Part shown: positions 1 to 11,072 of the stretch, in pieces | Layout: every line of letters starts with the position of its first letter | Numbering within the stretch: position 1 is the stretch's first letter | Origin: Sequoia sempervirens | Taxonomy: Eukaryota > Streptophyta > Pinopsida > Cupressales > Cupressaceae | Direction of reading: 5' to 3' | Assembly (NCBI GenBank): GCA_007258455.2 | Contig: VDFB02193867.1 | Span: 529,596,550 to 529,660,549 of the forward strand | Length of the DNA: 64,000 nt | Made by a program: the position numbers and the translations under genes | The notes under the pieces: model-generated | Databases searched by the model: none | What the model was told of the DNA's origin: nothing | Seen by the model: only the letters and a program-made list of their open reading frames with translations

Positions 1-76
1 AGGGAGATCAAATGGATGTGGAGATTGAAAGAGAGTAAGAGATCAAAGGATGAGATGAAGGGTTGACCAAAGCAAT

Positions 77-300
77 TAAAAATTACTTTTTAATGTGCAT
101 GGGGATGATAAAAGCAATTAAATATTCCTTGGGAAAGATAAAAGGAATTAAAAAATCATTGGGAGATGAGAGGGGAATTAAAAATTCCTCAAAAAGGACC
201 TTGGGAAGACAAAAGCAATTAAAAATTCCTTGGGAGGTGAGAGAGGAATTAAAAATTCCTCAAAAAGAACCTTGGGAAGACAAAAAGTAATTAAACATTC
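77..300. repeat. Minisatellite, about 33-bp unit, ~7 degenerate copies
   Basis: Units built on AAAAGCAATTAAAAATTCCT start near 77, 110, 139, 172, 210, 243 and 283. Several units contain the palindrome GAGGAATT-AAA-AATTCCTC. The array lies inside the LTR fragment. Confidence 0.7.
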
Positions 301-507
301 CCTGGAGGATGGGGAGAGTTGACTAAAGGGGTGATTAGACAAGTCAATGAAGGATTAGAAGAGGGTTAGGTGGCTAATAAGGGTTAGGAGCCAACTTGCA
401 AAAGTTGGAGGATGTGACACATCCTAATCATGAATTAGGAATGTGCACATTCCTAATGATGAGATTAGGAAGTGGATTAGGATTGGGTGAGTGGATGAGA
501 GGTAAAG

Positions 508-540
508 GGAATTAAATAAATGGATCATTTATTTAATTCC
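508..540. repeat. Perfect 15-bp inverted repeat (hairpin) with 3-nt loop
   Basis: Left arm GGAATTAAATAAATG (508-522), loop GAT, right arm is its exact reverse complement (526-540). A shorter perfect hairpin (AAGGTATTT and AAATACCTT) lies around 563-592. Both sit in the LTR fragment and resemble the hairpin array of the LTR at 55920. Confidence 0.85.
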
Positions 541-722
541 TTCAAGGAAAGGAATAAAGGGTAAGGTATTTAATTATTCAACCAAATACCTTATGGATTT
601 AGAGGAATTTAAGGGTATTAATTAAATAATAGAAATATTACTTCATTAATGTAAATAAGAGGATATTTAGACAAAAACAAATAAATTTGGACAAATGTAA
701 GTGTCCAAATTTAGGTGTCTAC

Positions 723-1430
723 ACCTAGATTTCAAAAATATGGTGGGAAAGGAGATCTTGTTAGCCATTTTTTTGCTTATACAACCCTATGCAGTGATTT
801 CATATTTGAAGATAAGCTCTTGGCTAAACTATTCTTTAGGTCATTGAAGGATACTACTTTAGAGTGGTTTTTTTCTTTATCGAATAATTCAATTGGATCA
901 TTCAATGAGCTTTCTTATGCCTTTTACAACCACTTCCATATTCACATGGGTCCCAAGATGACCCTAGTTGATTTAAGGACATGCAAGCAAAAGGATGATG
1001 AAAAGGTTATTGATTTCATCGCATGCTATCAAATGCTTTATTCACAAATAAACACTAAGATTCTAGATGCTTTCCTTTAATGAATGTTTATTTCTAATTT
1101 AGAAAAAAATTCCAAACCAAACTTGAGATGTTGAAATTTCCATCCTTCACACAATTTTATGTATAACCCTTCGTGATTATCAAAATATGGCTTATGGTTT
1201 TGATATAAAAAATACCCCTAGCCATCCTAAAAATTCTAAATCCACACTTTACCAACCTTTAAAAAAACAAAATAAGGAATTTCTACAACTTAATTCGACT
1301 CAACCAAGTCAACAAGCTGATAAACAAGTGGATGATATAAAGATGAAAAATTCATATTCCTTTGCAGATAGGAATAGAAAATTTACCCCTCTAACCAACA
1401 ACCTTCATAATATCATGTTGTAGCTTGTGC
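723..1430 (+). pseudogene. Ty3/gypsy gag fragment
   Basis: The frame from 723 to 1080 reads PRFQKYGGKGDLVSHF, then FFRSLKDTTLEWFF and later KVIDFIACYQMLYSQI, which is the capsid-type retrotransposon gag core (F-x-KYGGKGDP ... LFxxSLxxxALEWF pattern). The same motif set recurs at 7750-8050 in a second copy. The 5' part of gag is missing because the LTR at 1-722 interrupts it. After 1080 the reading continues in other frames (for example 1187-1423) with stops, so this copy is dead. In life Gag would form the virus-like particle of the element in the cytoplasm. No active-site residues apply. Confidence 0.75.
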
Positions 1431-1587
1431 AAAGGAATATGATTTCTCTACCTCCTTTCTGAGCACTTGATCCTAATAATCCATTACCCTCAGGCTATAG
1501 ACCTATAGTAATGGAAAAAGTAGCCTTTTTTTCCTTACTTGGTTTGATAACTGATATTAAAACTGAATTAATGGTGTCTTGGAGTGG

Positions 1588-3157
1588 TGTTGTAATGTGT
1601 TGTACACATTCACACTATTCTAGGACCTTTATTTGATTAAAAAATCATTTAATTGATCCTTTGCAATAAAGTGTTGTAACACACTTTCACACTTTTCTAA
1701 GATGTATTTGCTTAATTAAGCCTAACGGGCCCCTTTCTAAATAAAATTTACATAGTGTGTACCTTGTTTAGGTGTTGTAAAGTGTTTTAGGGCACTTTCA
1801 CACTTACTATGGTGGTCTTAATTAATTATGGTTAAATGTAGTTATTAACCCTCCTTTAATTCAAATTTAGGCCTTAATTTAGGCACCTCCTGAAGATCTA
1901 TTCCGACAATTATAATTTAATTAACAAATTATTTCATTGGGGAAATTTTGGTCCTTGTAAGTTGATCTAGGACCCATTCACCCTTGATGGTGAATGGGTT
2001 CTCCCTTAACAGGACCCCCCTTTCTCTCTAATTTGAAATGGGTTTTTAGCCCTCTTTCAATCCCTAGGGTTAGGTCCTGGTAAATTGAGCCATGACCCAT
2101 TCACCCAAGATGGTGAATGGGTCCTCCCTTAATGATACCCCATTTTCTTAATTTAATTGTAGTGGGAATTAAGTAATGTTTCTTCCCAGATCTAGTGTTA
2201 GCCTTAATTATTTGAATTTCAGGGTTAATCTCCTAATTTAGTATAAATAAGGGGTTAATTCACATTGTTTCTCCTAGCAATTCATTCTAATTTTTCAAGC
2301 ATTCAATTGATCAAGCATTAGACCATTTCAAGGGAATTCATAAGGCATTTCAAGGTAGATTTCAAGTGTTTATTGCAGCAATTCAAGATCACATAATCAT
2401 TTCAATGGTTTCATGCATGCATTCATATTGTTGAGTTGAAGAGGTGGATGTAGCATTAAATATCTATTTGCAAATATTGTTCAAATCATTTTCAAGGATC
2501 CTAGATCTACATTCTTCATGGCCACTACATGATAGTTTGTAGATTTGCTTCACAATACATCATCCAAGGTGATATCAATTAAATTAATTCATATTCATTC
2601 TTCATTTTTTTATTTCATCAATCAATTTAATTACCTACAAGGGGCTTGACTGAGGAAAATCCCCATTCACTAACAAACAATGAGTTTTTTTTCCCTTGAG
2701 TGTGAGATTGTAGATTTATAGGTTGAATATCAAGTAGAGCAAGATTTGGAGCAAAATTGTCAAAGTTGCAAAGTTGCTAAAGTTGTCATTCAAAGTGCAC
2801 GATCATGGAAAGAGCTCTACAAAATTACCTACAAAATTTCAAAACTTGATAACAGGGAATTTGAGAGTGTAAAAATCAAGGCACAAGCTCTTGAAATTAG
2901 TTTTCCAAAACCCTAAAAGGACTCATTTGCCACTAAAGGTGAATGAGACCTCCATAGCTCAAAAAAGAACTTTTTGGCCATGTACACAACTTTCAATGCT
3001 CTAAAAACATCCCCCATAGTTGCTATAATAGTTAGGTTGCATTTTTTTATAGTTATTGGAATCTTATTTTACATAATTTTAGGTGTTTAGGGTTTTATAA
3101 AAATAATTGGTCCATCACTTTGATCCATTTTGGTGGACCTTATTTTCACCCTCAACA
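1588..3157 (+). mobile_element. Probable LTR of a Ty3/gypsy-type element
   Basis: It begins TGTTGTAATGTG and ends CCCTCAACA, so the tips are the 5-bp inverted pair TGTTG/CAACA. The bases after the end (TTTATCAGTAAACCCGAC) resemble the putative primer-binding site following the LTR at 55920. Two copies of the GACCCATTCACC palindrome (1971-2000, 2094-2123) and one weaker copy (2919-2950) lie inside. No second LTR copy is visible in the window, so the boundaries rest on the tips and the PBS-like sequence only. Confidence 0.45.
1971..2123. repeat. Two copies of the ~34-bp palindromic motif
   Basis: At 2094-2123 the arm GACCCATTCACC is followed by a 6-nt loop and its exact reverse complement (12-bp perfect stem). 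At 1971-2000 the same stem has one G-T type mismatch. These are the cleanest of 21 copies in the window. Confidence 0.85.
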
Positions 3158-3745
3158 TTTATCAGTAAACCCGACTCATTCAACATTGCATTTTTTTCAT
3201 TTTTGGAGTATTTGCATCTTAAGTTAAAATATTTCATTCATTTCATTTAGATTTGCATTGAACTGAGATATCATTTAGGGTTACTTATTTTGCATTGAAA
3301 TCTTGCATATCATATAGGGTTTAGATTTGCATTATTTTGCACTTCTTAAATCTGAAAATTAAAAAAAGAAATCAGCCATTTTGCATCTCATTTTGACCTC
3401 ATACAATTGCATTTAAAAATAAAAACAAAATTGCATTTCAAATTAGGTCTTGCATTTCATATTTTCATTCTATTTTTACATTGAATTTTTGGAAAATCTA
3501 AAGCTGAAGCTTACTATTTTAAACCTAGAACTAAAAGACATAACTAAGAGATTGAAAATAATTAAAATTAGTTTTAAAATACCTAACCATGACCCATTTT
3601 CCTTTACTAGTGAATACGTCCCTAATCAGGTCTGATCCGAACCTTCTGGAAATAGATCAAGCATCAAAATTCACTCTGAAATCCACATAAAAATCCTTGA
3701 AACACTTAACCGGGACCAATTCGCCCTTACTAGCAAATGATTTCC
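2919..3745. repeat. Three degenerate copies of the ~34-bp palindromic motif
   Basis: Copies at 2919-2950, 3591-3621 and 3712-3745 keep the ACTCATT/ACCAATT left arm and a decayed right arm. The first is inside the LTR at 1588, the other two in the leader that follows it. Confidence 0.6.
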
Positions 3746-4054
3746 TATTAGCTATAGATCTACATTTTTAGGACATTAAAATCTCAATGTTTAGATTCTT
3801 TTTGGTGAAATGTAACCTTTCTATTTTAGTTTCCTGATTTGTTGTTTCATCAATTTCATTGCATTTAGCTTAAATTTGTTCATTTTAGTGCATTGTTAAA
3901 AGTTCAAAATTGCATCAAAACATTTCATTTTCATCTTGTTGCATTGTAATCAACAAATTGCATTGCTTAGACTCTAAAAATTGCATTTCATTCTAGGTTA
4001 TTACATTGTCCCTTTTCTATTCTAAGGTTTGCACACTTAGGTTGTAAAACTTGT
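3158..4054 (+). other. Untranslated leader between LTR and ORF
   Basis: AT-rich, rich in TTGCATTT words, without an ORF that I can support. It opens with a PBS-like sequence at 3158-3176. Confidence 0.4.
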
Positions 4055-5041
4055 ATGAGCTTTACAACTTGGTGTCCTATTTTCAATACTATTATAAGAC
4101 ATAGTTTGAGGTTCATGTCATCCCATGATATCCCACTCATCATGGATCTTGGGTTTCCTAACTCTCTTTTTGATAGTGTTTATAATCAACCCTCCATGGC
4201 TCATAGTTTGCATACTTCCTTTCCTATCACTTCACCTCCTATAATTAATGTGCATGATGTTATTGACAAGCTAGATGAACAACTAGAAAACTTACAAGCC
4301 TGTATCCCTAGTGAATGCATTGAAATTAGCTTGGTTCCTATCATACAATATCTAAGGAAAGTGCTTAAAAATTTAAACAAAACACAAATCATCTATAGCC
4401 TTAGTTACTTCCTTCACGAATACTTGAACAAACAAGATAATAGCAACATACATGTCACAATCAATCTTCCTACTAAAACTAAGAACAAAGTTAACGCGGA
4501 TCATGATCATATGCAACTACCTCGAATGAAGAAAGTGATAGTATTTATCAAATCTAGACCCTATAAGGGCTTGACTAGACAACCTCCTGACATTGTGTTC
4601 TCACAAAATGACATACCTAAATGTACACTTAATTGTCCTCTTTACATAGCTAGGAAAATCAATAAACCCACTAATGGGATATTGATTTATCCCATCTATG
4701 GAGGGAATGTGATCACAAAAGAATTATTATATGTGCATGAGCTATATCAAGAAATATATGATAACCTGAAAGCATGGATAAGGACACATAATAGATTTTC
4801 TTGCCCTAAAATAGGCTTGATAGATATCCCTTTAAAAGTGGGACCAAAAACATTAACAGTCTCATTCTCCATCATCCCAAAATCAAACCAATTTTGTGTG
4901 AAGATAGGTTATCCATGGATTTTCTCCATGAATGTCATCCCTTTATTTTTACATAAATTCCTAAAGTTTCCATTTAGTAATGACATATTCACTATGCATC
5001 ATAGTGAATTTCATCCGGCCTCAGAAAAAGTGGATTTTTGA
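4055..5041 (+). CDS. Uninterrupted 328-codon ORF of a gypsy-type element; retropepsin-like domain lacking the catalytic Asp
   Basis: The N-terminal part (about residues 1-140) is unrecognised and includes a helical, coiled-coil-like stretch (DKLDEQLENLQACI ... QYLRKVLKNLNKTQ). Residues about 195-310 follow the fold order of plant gypsy retropepsins: a strand ending NGILIYPIYGGNVITKE, then IPLKVGPKTLTVSFSII, then the conserved YPWI and LKFPF blocks that also appear at 62700-62780 in the young element. The expected catalytic Asp-Ser/Thr-Gly is replaced by Tyr212-Pro-Ile, so proteolysis is not expected. The ORF is open for nearly 1 kb in otherwise stop-rich DNA, starting just downstream of the LTR and leader. 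It may be the sole ORF of a non-autonomous element or a lucky survivor. I cannot show expression. Confidence 0.5.
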   Translation: MSFTTWCPIFNTIIRHSLRFMSSHDIPLIMDLGFPNSLFDSVYNQPSMAHSLHTSFPITSPPIINVHDVIDKLDEQLENLQACIPSECIEISLVPIIQYLRKVLKNLNKTQIIYSLSYFLHEYLNKQDNSNIHVTINLPTKTKNKVNADHDHMQLPRMKKVIVFIKSRPYKGLTRQPPDIVFSQNDIPKCTLNCPLYIARKINKPTNGILIYPIYGGNVITKELLYVHELYQEIYDNLKAWIRTHNRFSCPKIGLIDIPLKVGPKTLTVSFSIIPKSNQFCVKIGYPWIFSMNVIPLFLHKFLKFPFSNDIFTMHHSEFHPASEKVDF

Positions 5042-5640
5042 CTAGATTACTTTTTCCCCAAGCCTATGGAACCTATCACACTTCTTGTGAAGATTTATTT
5101 TTCAAATCATATCAAGAATTTAAGGAAAATAAAATAGCGGAACTATCCCTTCGCAACATGCCTCAACCTATGACCGAACCAACCATCCTTGATGAGATAA
5201 TGATTGAACCAAAAAAAAATTTGACCATACAAGAAATATATATAGAACAGCCTCCTACAATTTCCCACATGAGACAATGAGATAGTACAAACAATCCCAT
5301 TGTCCCTCCTAGATTCAAACAAGTTAAATACAAATTCAAATAGGAAATGGTTGAGCAAGGTACTTGTATAGGAGAAAATTTATATCCCTTATGAAAATTC
5401 CCCTTTTACCCTTCCTCACTTTAGAAAACAAAATTCAAAGGCTAAGTTCCACATAAGCTCGATGCCTTCATTCCACTTGGCACTTTTTTTGTGTGTAAGC
5501 ATAGGAATAACTTTCAAAGACGCTCGGACACCACACAAATTTCCATGTGGCGTGCTTATGTCCCTAGCAAATTCTTGCATCTAGAGCCTGTAGAGGCATT
5601 ACACTTCCCATTGGAGGTCGATTTGTAATTACCTCTTTGA
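5042..5640 (+). pseudogene. Post-protease polyprotein remnant
   Basis: In a frame overlapping the previous ORF, 5038-5280 reads LLFPQAYGTYHTSCEDLFFKS, comparable to the stretch after the protease at 9150-9260 (HFFPNSVGLLPPRIDLLYKN). Stops and frame changes follow through 5640. It looks like the segment joining protease to reverse transcriptase, but no reverse transcriptase follows. Confidence 0.4.
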
Positions 5641-6833
5641 CTAATCGAGCTGAATATGGTCGCTTTCTTTATGAACTCTCTTTCAAATTCACTATTCACT
5701 CTTTCATTTCATCTTCTTCACAATCCTACAATGTTTCTTCAAGCATTATCCAAACATTCTAGATCCATAGTAGTAGCAACAATACTCCATCAACTCCATA
5801 TTGCAAGTGTGGAACAAACACCATTGTAGTAGAGGCTTGAGTCCTCTCATTTTCTCCTCCATTATCTAGTGAGCTCTTGGTGGAGGTGGTAATATTTCTA
5901 CTCTTCTCTAAAATTTTGTTGAGTAGCATATTGTTGTTTTGTATTGATTTTGTGTTCTTTACTTCATTTCTTTCTTTATCATATATTTCTCCATTGTTGC
6001 AAACATGGTTTTCCATGGAGGTGGAAACACCAAAACGGGGGTCTAACTAACTCAGCTTCCTATACAGCCTCCTGAAAATTTTCCTCTCTCTTCTATGTAG
6101 GTGGAAGTATTCTTGGAGCTAGATGGTGAATGAGTACCCTTGTGAGATCATTCTTTCCACACCTCACTCTTGTATATTTACTTTATCATATTCATTCATA
6201 TCTTTCCTACTTCATAGCTTTGTTTTGGCCCTTTAGAAGTAATTAGCTAGGTCGTTAGTATGTTTTATTGTGTTTAACCTTGTCTCTTTAGTCCTTTGGT
6301 CGTCTGAACACCAATGCACCTGAGAGATGCCAGCATGCCACATTGTTTTCCTAGAATTGCACTTTCTTCCTCAGTCAGAGAGTTACCTAAGGCACAATGT
6401 TGAACCCAAAAACTAACTCACCTTGCCCCATTCTAAGTTTTGGGTCTGCAGAGTTATTGAAGGACCTTATAGTCCTCATCATTCTCATCCTGCATCTCCT
6501 AACATCCCTTTAAGTTGAGGTAGGTTAGGGCAGCCTTCTACTCTTGGCTCTCCATGACCTGGGGCCTTGAACATGATCGGTTCCCCTTTCTTACATTGTT
6601 GGTGAACCCAACATGAACCAATGCTTGTTCATCTGTTGGTGTTGAGGCTTTCCTCTTGTACCTTGTGATTATTGTGCACCTGAGTGTTGTGAAGGTTTAT
6701 GAGCATCACAAACTAGTTCACAACGTCCAGGTATATTGTTAGGAGAAAAATATGACACCTTCTGATGGAAAGGATGAAGGTCACTATTGGTTTCTCTACG
6801 TGCCTTTTCTCTAGTCCCATCATTGGTCTAGCC
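5641..6833. other. Non-coding stretch, probably LTR plus PBS of the next gypsy element
   Basis: No supportable ORF. At 6591-6613 the sequence TTACA then TTGTTGGTGAACCCAAC resembles the LTR end and PBS-like sequence at 57223-57241. This suggests that an LTR ends at 6595 and the gag at 6834 belongs to it. The LTR start could not be fixed. Confidence 0.35.
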
Positions 6834-8110
6834 ATGCAGGAGTAGTTTTCAAGGGGTGAGATAGGATTCTATGATGAGACCGATCATGTCCCCACTCCTC
6901 CTATGTCTCCTACACCATCATTAGTAGATGAGCATGAGGCTTTTCACACACCTACAAAATATGTCTTCTCCCTTAGCAAAGGGTTGGGTAACTTGGAACA
7001 TCACCTAGAAAGAGACCCAAAGTTGGCAAGAGCCACACAGGTTATCAGCGAACTAAAGCGCATGGTGGGAAAATACTAAATAGGCATAGAACTCTTGGCT
7101 AGTCTCTCTAGTCTGACTGATGCTTTTTCTCCTCCAAGAAATCCTAACATTATACAAGGAGTCACTTTTGAAGATCATGAGAGACAACTAGGACCGTTGA
7201 TGCCTCTTACGTCTATATACATGGACAATACCGTACCCTCAATAAATATCCCCTCTGCCTTTGAGGGACTAAACACTATCAAAGTGAACAATATCCCCTT
7301 GGGTTTCAGCTTCACCCCTCTCGCCTCCTCTAGTGGTGGAGGTTTTGGTGGGATGAATGGTGGGGGATTTGGTAGTGGTGGTGGCTTTGACAATGGAGGT
7401 GGTGCTAGTGGAAGTGGTTCTGGCAGAGTTCATGGTGGTGGCTTTGGAGGTGGAGGTGGCTCCAATGGAGGGCCTACTAGTGGTCATGGCTCTAATAGCA
7501 GTTTCAGCGGTGGTCACAATAAAGGTTCTAGTGGTGGCTCTAGTGGCAGTTCTGGAGGAGGTTCCTCTACTCCTCTATCTTCTAATGATCCTATTTTGAA
7601 CACTCTTCTTTAGAATATGGGGAAAATGCAAAGCTATCTAGCGAGTCTCTCCCAAGCCTCTACCCAACCTATCTTCCAACCCTTCTTCTAACATAGCCTA
7701 TTGTCAGTTGTGATTCTAAACACTCGCTTTCCTCAAGGAATGGAAATTCCTAAATTCAAAAAATATGGTGGCAAAGGGGACCCAAAAACACATGTGTCTT
7801 CCCTTAATTCCTTATGCACAGACTTCTTCCATCACAATGAGTTGATGACAAAAATATTCCCTTGATCTCTCAAGGATACAACACTCGAGTGGTACTATAA
7901 CTTGCTTGATAATTCCATTTTCTCATTTGAACAACTTGGAAACCAATTTCTATGACAATTCGAAGCTAACATCAGGTTGAAGAATGACCTTTTTGAATCT
8001 CTTTTGATGCAAACATGGTGATAATGAAAAGATAATTGATTTCATAGCACAATATCAGGCACTCTTCTCACAAATCTCATATCCACTGCCCAATTCTGAT
8101 GTGTAGAAGG
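6834..8110 (+). pseudogene. Ty3/gypsy gag with Gly/Ser-rich domain, decayed
   Basis: A likely start ATG is at 6834, with an in-frame TAG three codons later. The frame then reads a proline-rich N-terminus, a helical LERDPKLARATQVISELKRM segment, and from 7095 a 172-codon open stretch. Residues about 80-165 of that stretch are almost entirely Gly, Ser and Asn with repeated GGGF units. After a stop at 7611 the capsid core follows (FKKYGGKGDPKTH, LKDTTLEWYY, LGNQF) with several stops to about 8110. The capsid core matches the fragment at 723-1080. The Gly-rich block is a low-complexity disordered region, possibly an RNA-binding or condensing segment, which is inference. Minus-strand and shifted-frame ORFs over this block are composition artefacts. 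Confidence 0.7.
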
Positions 8111-8689
8111 TATTCATAGGGAACTTACAAAGGCCTTGGTAGGAGAATTTTTCCCTTATAAAATACCCTTCTTTCATGCATTTGTGTGTAGCCCTATGAG
8201 AGTATCAACAAATAGTGGTTCAGTTCAGGGGACCCTCCTCACACTCCCATTCTGAAGGGAAGTCCATTGTATCGATCTCTAGGAAAGCAAAAGGTATTGC
8301 AAATGTAGTAGCCACTGTAGATGACAACAGTCTTAGACACAACTAAAAGTTTACAAAGTTATCAGAATCTTATTCCTCCATCTTGCAAAAGTTGTTGAAG
8401 GATAAGATCATAACCTTTCCTTAGCTGGTATGATGCAACTACCTACTGTTAGTACCATCAAGTTAATGAACATGATATTGAACACTGTATGCGCTTCCAT
8501 CATGAGATATATGACCTCATCGAGGATGGTACTATTCATCTTAATGGTTGCAAACAAAATGAAAACAAAATGGTGGTGAAAGTGAATAGTGAACTATAGA
8601 TATACATGAACCCATTTATGTCATATTCTGCTAACATGATTGTCGATCCCACTGATTCTATTACTCAACCTAAGGCCTATGTTAACATG
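8111..8689 (+). pseudogene. Decayed gag/pol junction sequence
   Basis: Scraps of coding-like sequence in several frames link the gag core to the protease remnant. There are many stops, no zinc knuckle that I can recognise, and nothing else to support. Confidence 0.35.
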
Positions 8690-9260
8690 GTCACAGTCAC
8701 TTCTACTGCACAGCCTATGACCAGTTCACCGGATGTAACATTCACTTCGTAGGACTTGCCCTTAAATAACAAGCCCTTGCCTCTCTATATTCTCATTCAC
8801 CTTAATGGCAACATTGTGACATGGGTCCTAGTAGATCCTACGAGTTAAGTGAATGTTATCACAAAAGAGACATTTTGGCTTAACTCATTACATAAAAAAG
8901 AATACAAAGAAACAAATTCTACCATCCACATGCATGATGGTCTTTCTCTGAAGCCATATGGATTAATAATTTTTTTTCGTCATAGTTAGACCTAAGGCTG
9001 TTGACATAGTTTTCAATGTCATTCTAGAGTCAAATCTATTTAGGATGAAGCTAGGCATACCTTGGCTATCTTCCATGAATGGAATTTCCTGTGTTCTTCA
9101 TAAATGTATAAATTTCTCCCTCGAAGGTGTTGTGCACGTAGTGCATGACACTAGATACTAGCCTTTGGTGTCCCATGGGGGATATTCATTAGACCATTTT
9201 TTTCCCAACTCGGTTGGTCTACTTCCTCCAAGAATAGACCTACTTTACAAAAACTATGTA
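8690..9260 (+). pseudogene. Retropepsin (protease) remnant of Ty3/gypsy element
   Basis: At 8758-8880 the frame reads LPLYILIHLNGNIVTWVLVD then PTS, a stop, and VNVITKETF, the flap-to-active-site region of plant gypsy retropepsins, with an in-frame TAA beside the active site. Around 9050-9120 MKLGIPWLSSMNGISCVLHK matches the G-x-PW block of the same fold. Downstream HFFPNSVGLLPPRIDLLYKN parallels the segment after the ORF at 4055. Frameshifts and stops make it inactive. Confidence 0.65.
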
Positions 9261-10306
9261 AATTAATCTAGACCGAGGGTAAGGGATAGCCAAAATTAGA
9301 TATTCCTATAGCACAACAACCAGTTGCCTCTCCTTCCCAAAAAGGGAAGGAGAAGATTGCCTCCCATCAGGATCACTCATCTACTCCCCTCTCTTGGGAG
9401 GAGTATTGGATGAGAAAGCTTTGCTTTTACCCATTGAGTTCAATGATCTTGCCATAGCGTAGACCCAAGATCAGGATATTGGATCTCCCCACTAAACTGC
9501 CTGGACCTTGGTACTACCTAGATGGTAGAGGATAATATCCCCGTGGAGAGTCCTCTTCATCTAAACCTTTGCGGCCTCCTACCACTCCTCCCAAAGCAAT
9601 AAAAAAAAATAGGCCTACTGTTGAGGCACTTGATTCGACTCCCCCCACTACTTCTCAACCTACCCCTCCTGCTCCAGTTGAGGAGTTTGTTCCTCCACTG
9701 AAAATGGCTATAGTGGACACTCCCATGGATGAGCAGGAGCCTTCCATTTCTTTGTATCATTTGGAAGCTGGTACAAAGAGTCGTAGAAACCACCTTATGT
9801 GCGAGTGCAAGCACCAGCGAAAGGCTCTCATGGCCGAGTAGGTCGCCTTACAGAAGAAGGAAGAGGAAACAACTGCCCTTGTATCAAGGCCTCCCATTAG
9901 GTCCTCCTCTCTCCTCCCCTCTGCTGCCATTCAAACTAGCTTTGTATCACTTCTAGCTTCCACTATGAGTGTGAATGCACCTGAACCTAAATATGTGTAG
10001 GTTTTCATCACTCCTTTGATGGAATTTCCTCCATTGATGTCCCTTCCAGATGTCTCACCTTTCCCAAAACTTGTAGATATTATGAACACTTCGGTTGTAT
10101 CTACTGCAGTTCTCTCATTGTCTTATTCCTTTGCTGTTCTTGCCTCGTCTATTGGGATTTCACCTCCTCTGACAAAGCAGGAGGAAGAGAGTGCTCCTTC
10201 CAGCAATGGACATAAGAGGAGCCCACCTTCTCTAAAAGGTGGTCCTACACTGACTTGTTCTATCCTAGTGACAGAACTAGTCTCGGCTTCTCTCGAGTTT
10301 GTCTAA
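9261..10306 (+). pseudogene. Proline/serine-rich polyprotein linker after protease
   Basis: From about 9560 to 10306 one frame is open apart from TAG stops at about 9839 and 9998. It is rich in Pro, Ser and Thr (TPPKAIKKNRPTVEALDSTP near the start) and contains a charged patch (SRRNHLMCECKHQRKALMAE). It follows the protease remnant directly and most likely belongs to the same polyprotein. No reverse transcriptase, RNase H or integrase follows, so the element was truncated here. Confidence 0.45.
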
Positions 10307-11072
10307 CACTATTTCCTCTTCATCTATGTTTGGTGCCACTTCATCTCTATTTTTTTCCTCTTCATCTCTCACATTCTATAATTCTATCATATATTCATAA
10401 TAATTGTAATCCTAAGGGCTTATACCACTATGCCCATATCTTATCATATGTTGGTAAATCATATTTATTTTTCTCACCTTTCCACCAAGATAGTCATTGC
10501 ATGGATATGGATATGTGTCCATGACCCTAGCATTGGCTACTCTTTCATCATATGCATGGTATTGATTCATAGTCAACCTTCAATGTTGATCCATTTGTAG
10601 TGTTCTACACATAGCAACAAAAACATTTTGGGGAAAAAATCAGCAAACCAAAAGTTCAATATTTTTTGAAAAAATAAAATTTAAAAAATGTAAAAAATTG
10701 TAGAATGAGAGAAAATAAATTAAAATTGAAAGGAATGTCCATAGCAATAGAGTTATAGAGAGAAAGTAAAATAGAGAGTTTTAACTAATGAATTATAAAA
10801 AATAGACTTTTGTATTTTATATTCAAATTGTTGATTACATTGCATTGCACATCTTTCAAATTGAAAGCATTACTTCACATTGCATAACTAATAACTAGGT
10901 CTCATGGTTTTTTTTGGCACAAAAATTAGTGTGATTTTAAATTTACATTTTTTTGCAAATTTTAATCGTATTTTTTGGCAATTTTTCTATTTGAAATGGG
11001 GAATAATATCTGTGGTCAGCTTTGTACATTTTTTAATTGTATGATTCTCATAGTTAGTGAAAAAGTTAGTGT
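10307..11072. other. Non-coding, AT-rich; contains a dispersed repeat at 10820-10910
   Basis: The stretch GATTACATTGCATTGCACAT to TAACTAATAACTAGG (10820-10910) recurs inverted near 36755-36850, and more weakly near 38860-38950. Nothing else is supportable. Confidence 0.45.

Larger units (their letters stand above)
1..722 (-). mobile_element. LTR fragment of a Ty3/gypsy-type element, minus orientation, truncated by window edge
   Basis: On the minus strand this begins TGTAGACACCTAAA at 722, the same start as the LTR at 55920, and it abuts in-frame gag coding sequence of another element at 723, so it is an insertion. The other LTR end lies left of the window. Content is purine-rich on the plus strand, with an internal minisatellite (77-300) and several perfect palindromes. 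The short ORF through the minisatellite is a repeat translation, not a gene. Whether this is a solo LTR or part of a full element cannot be seen. Confidence 0.65.

Noticed and set aside
7175..7599. Three overlapping ORFs on both strands over the glycine-rich gag region
   Set aside because: The Pro-, Thr- and Val-rich translations are out-of-frame readings of the GGT-rich Gly block.
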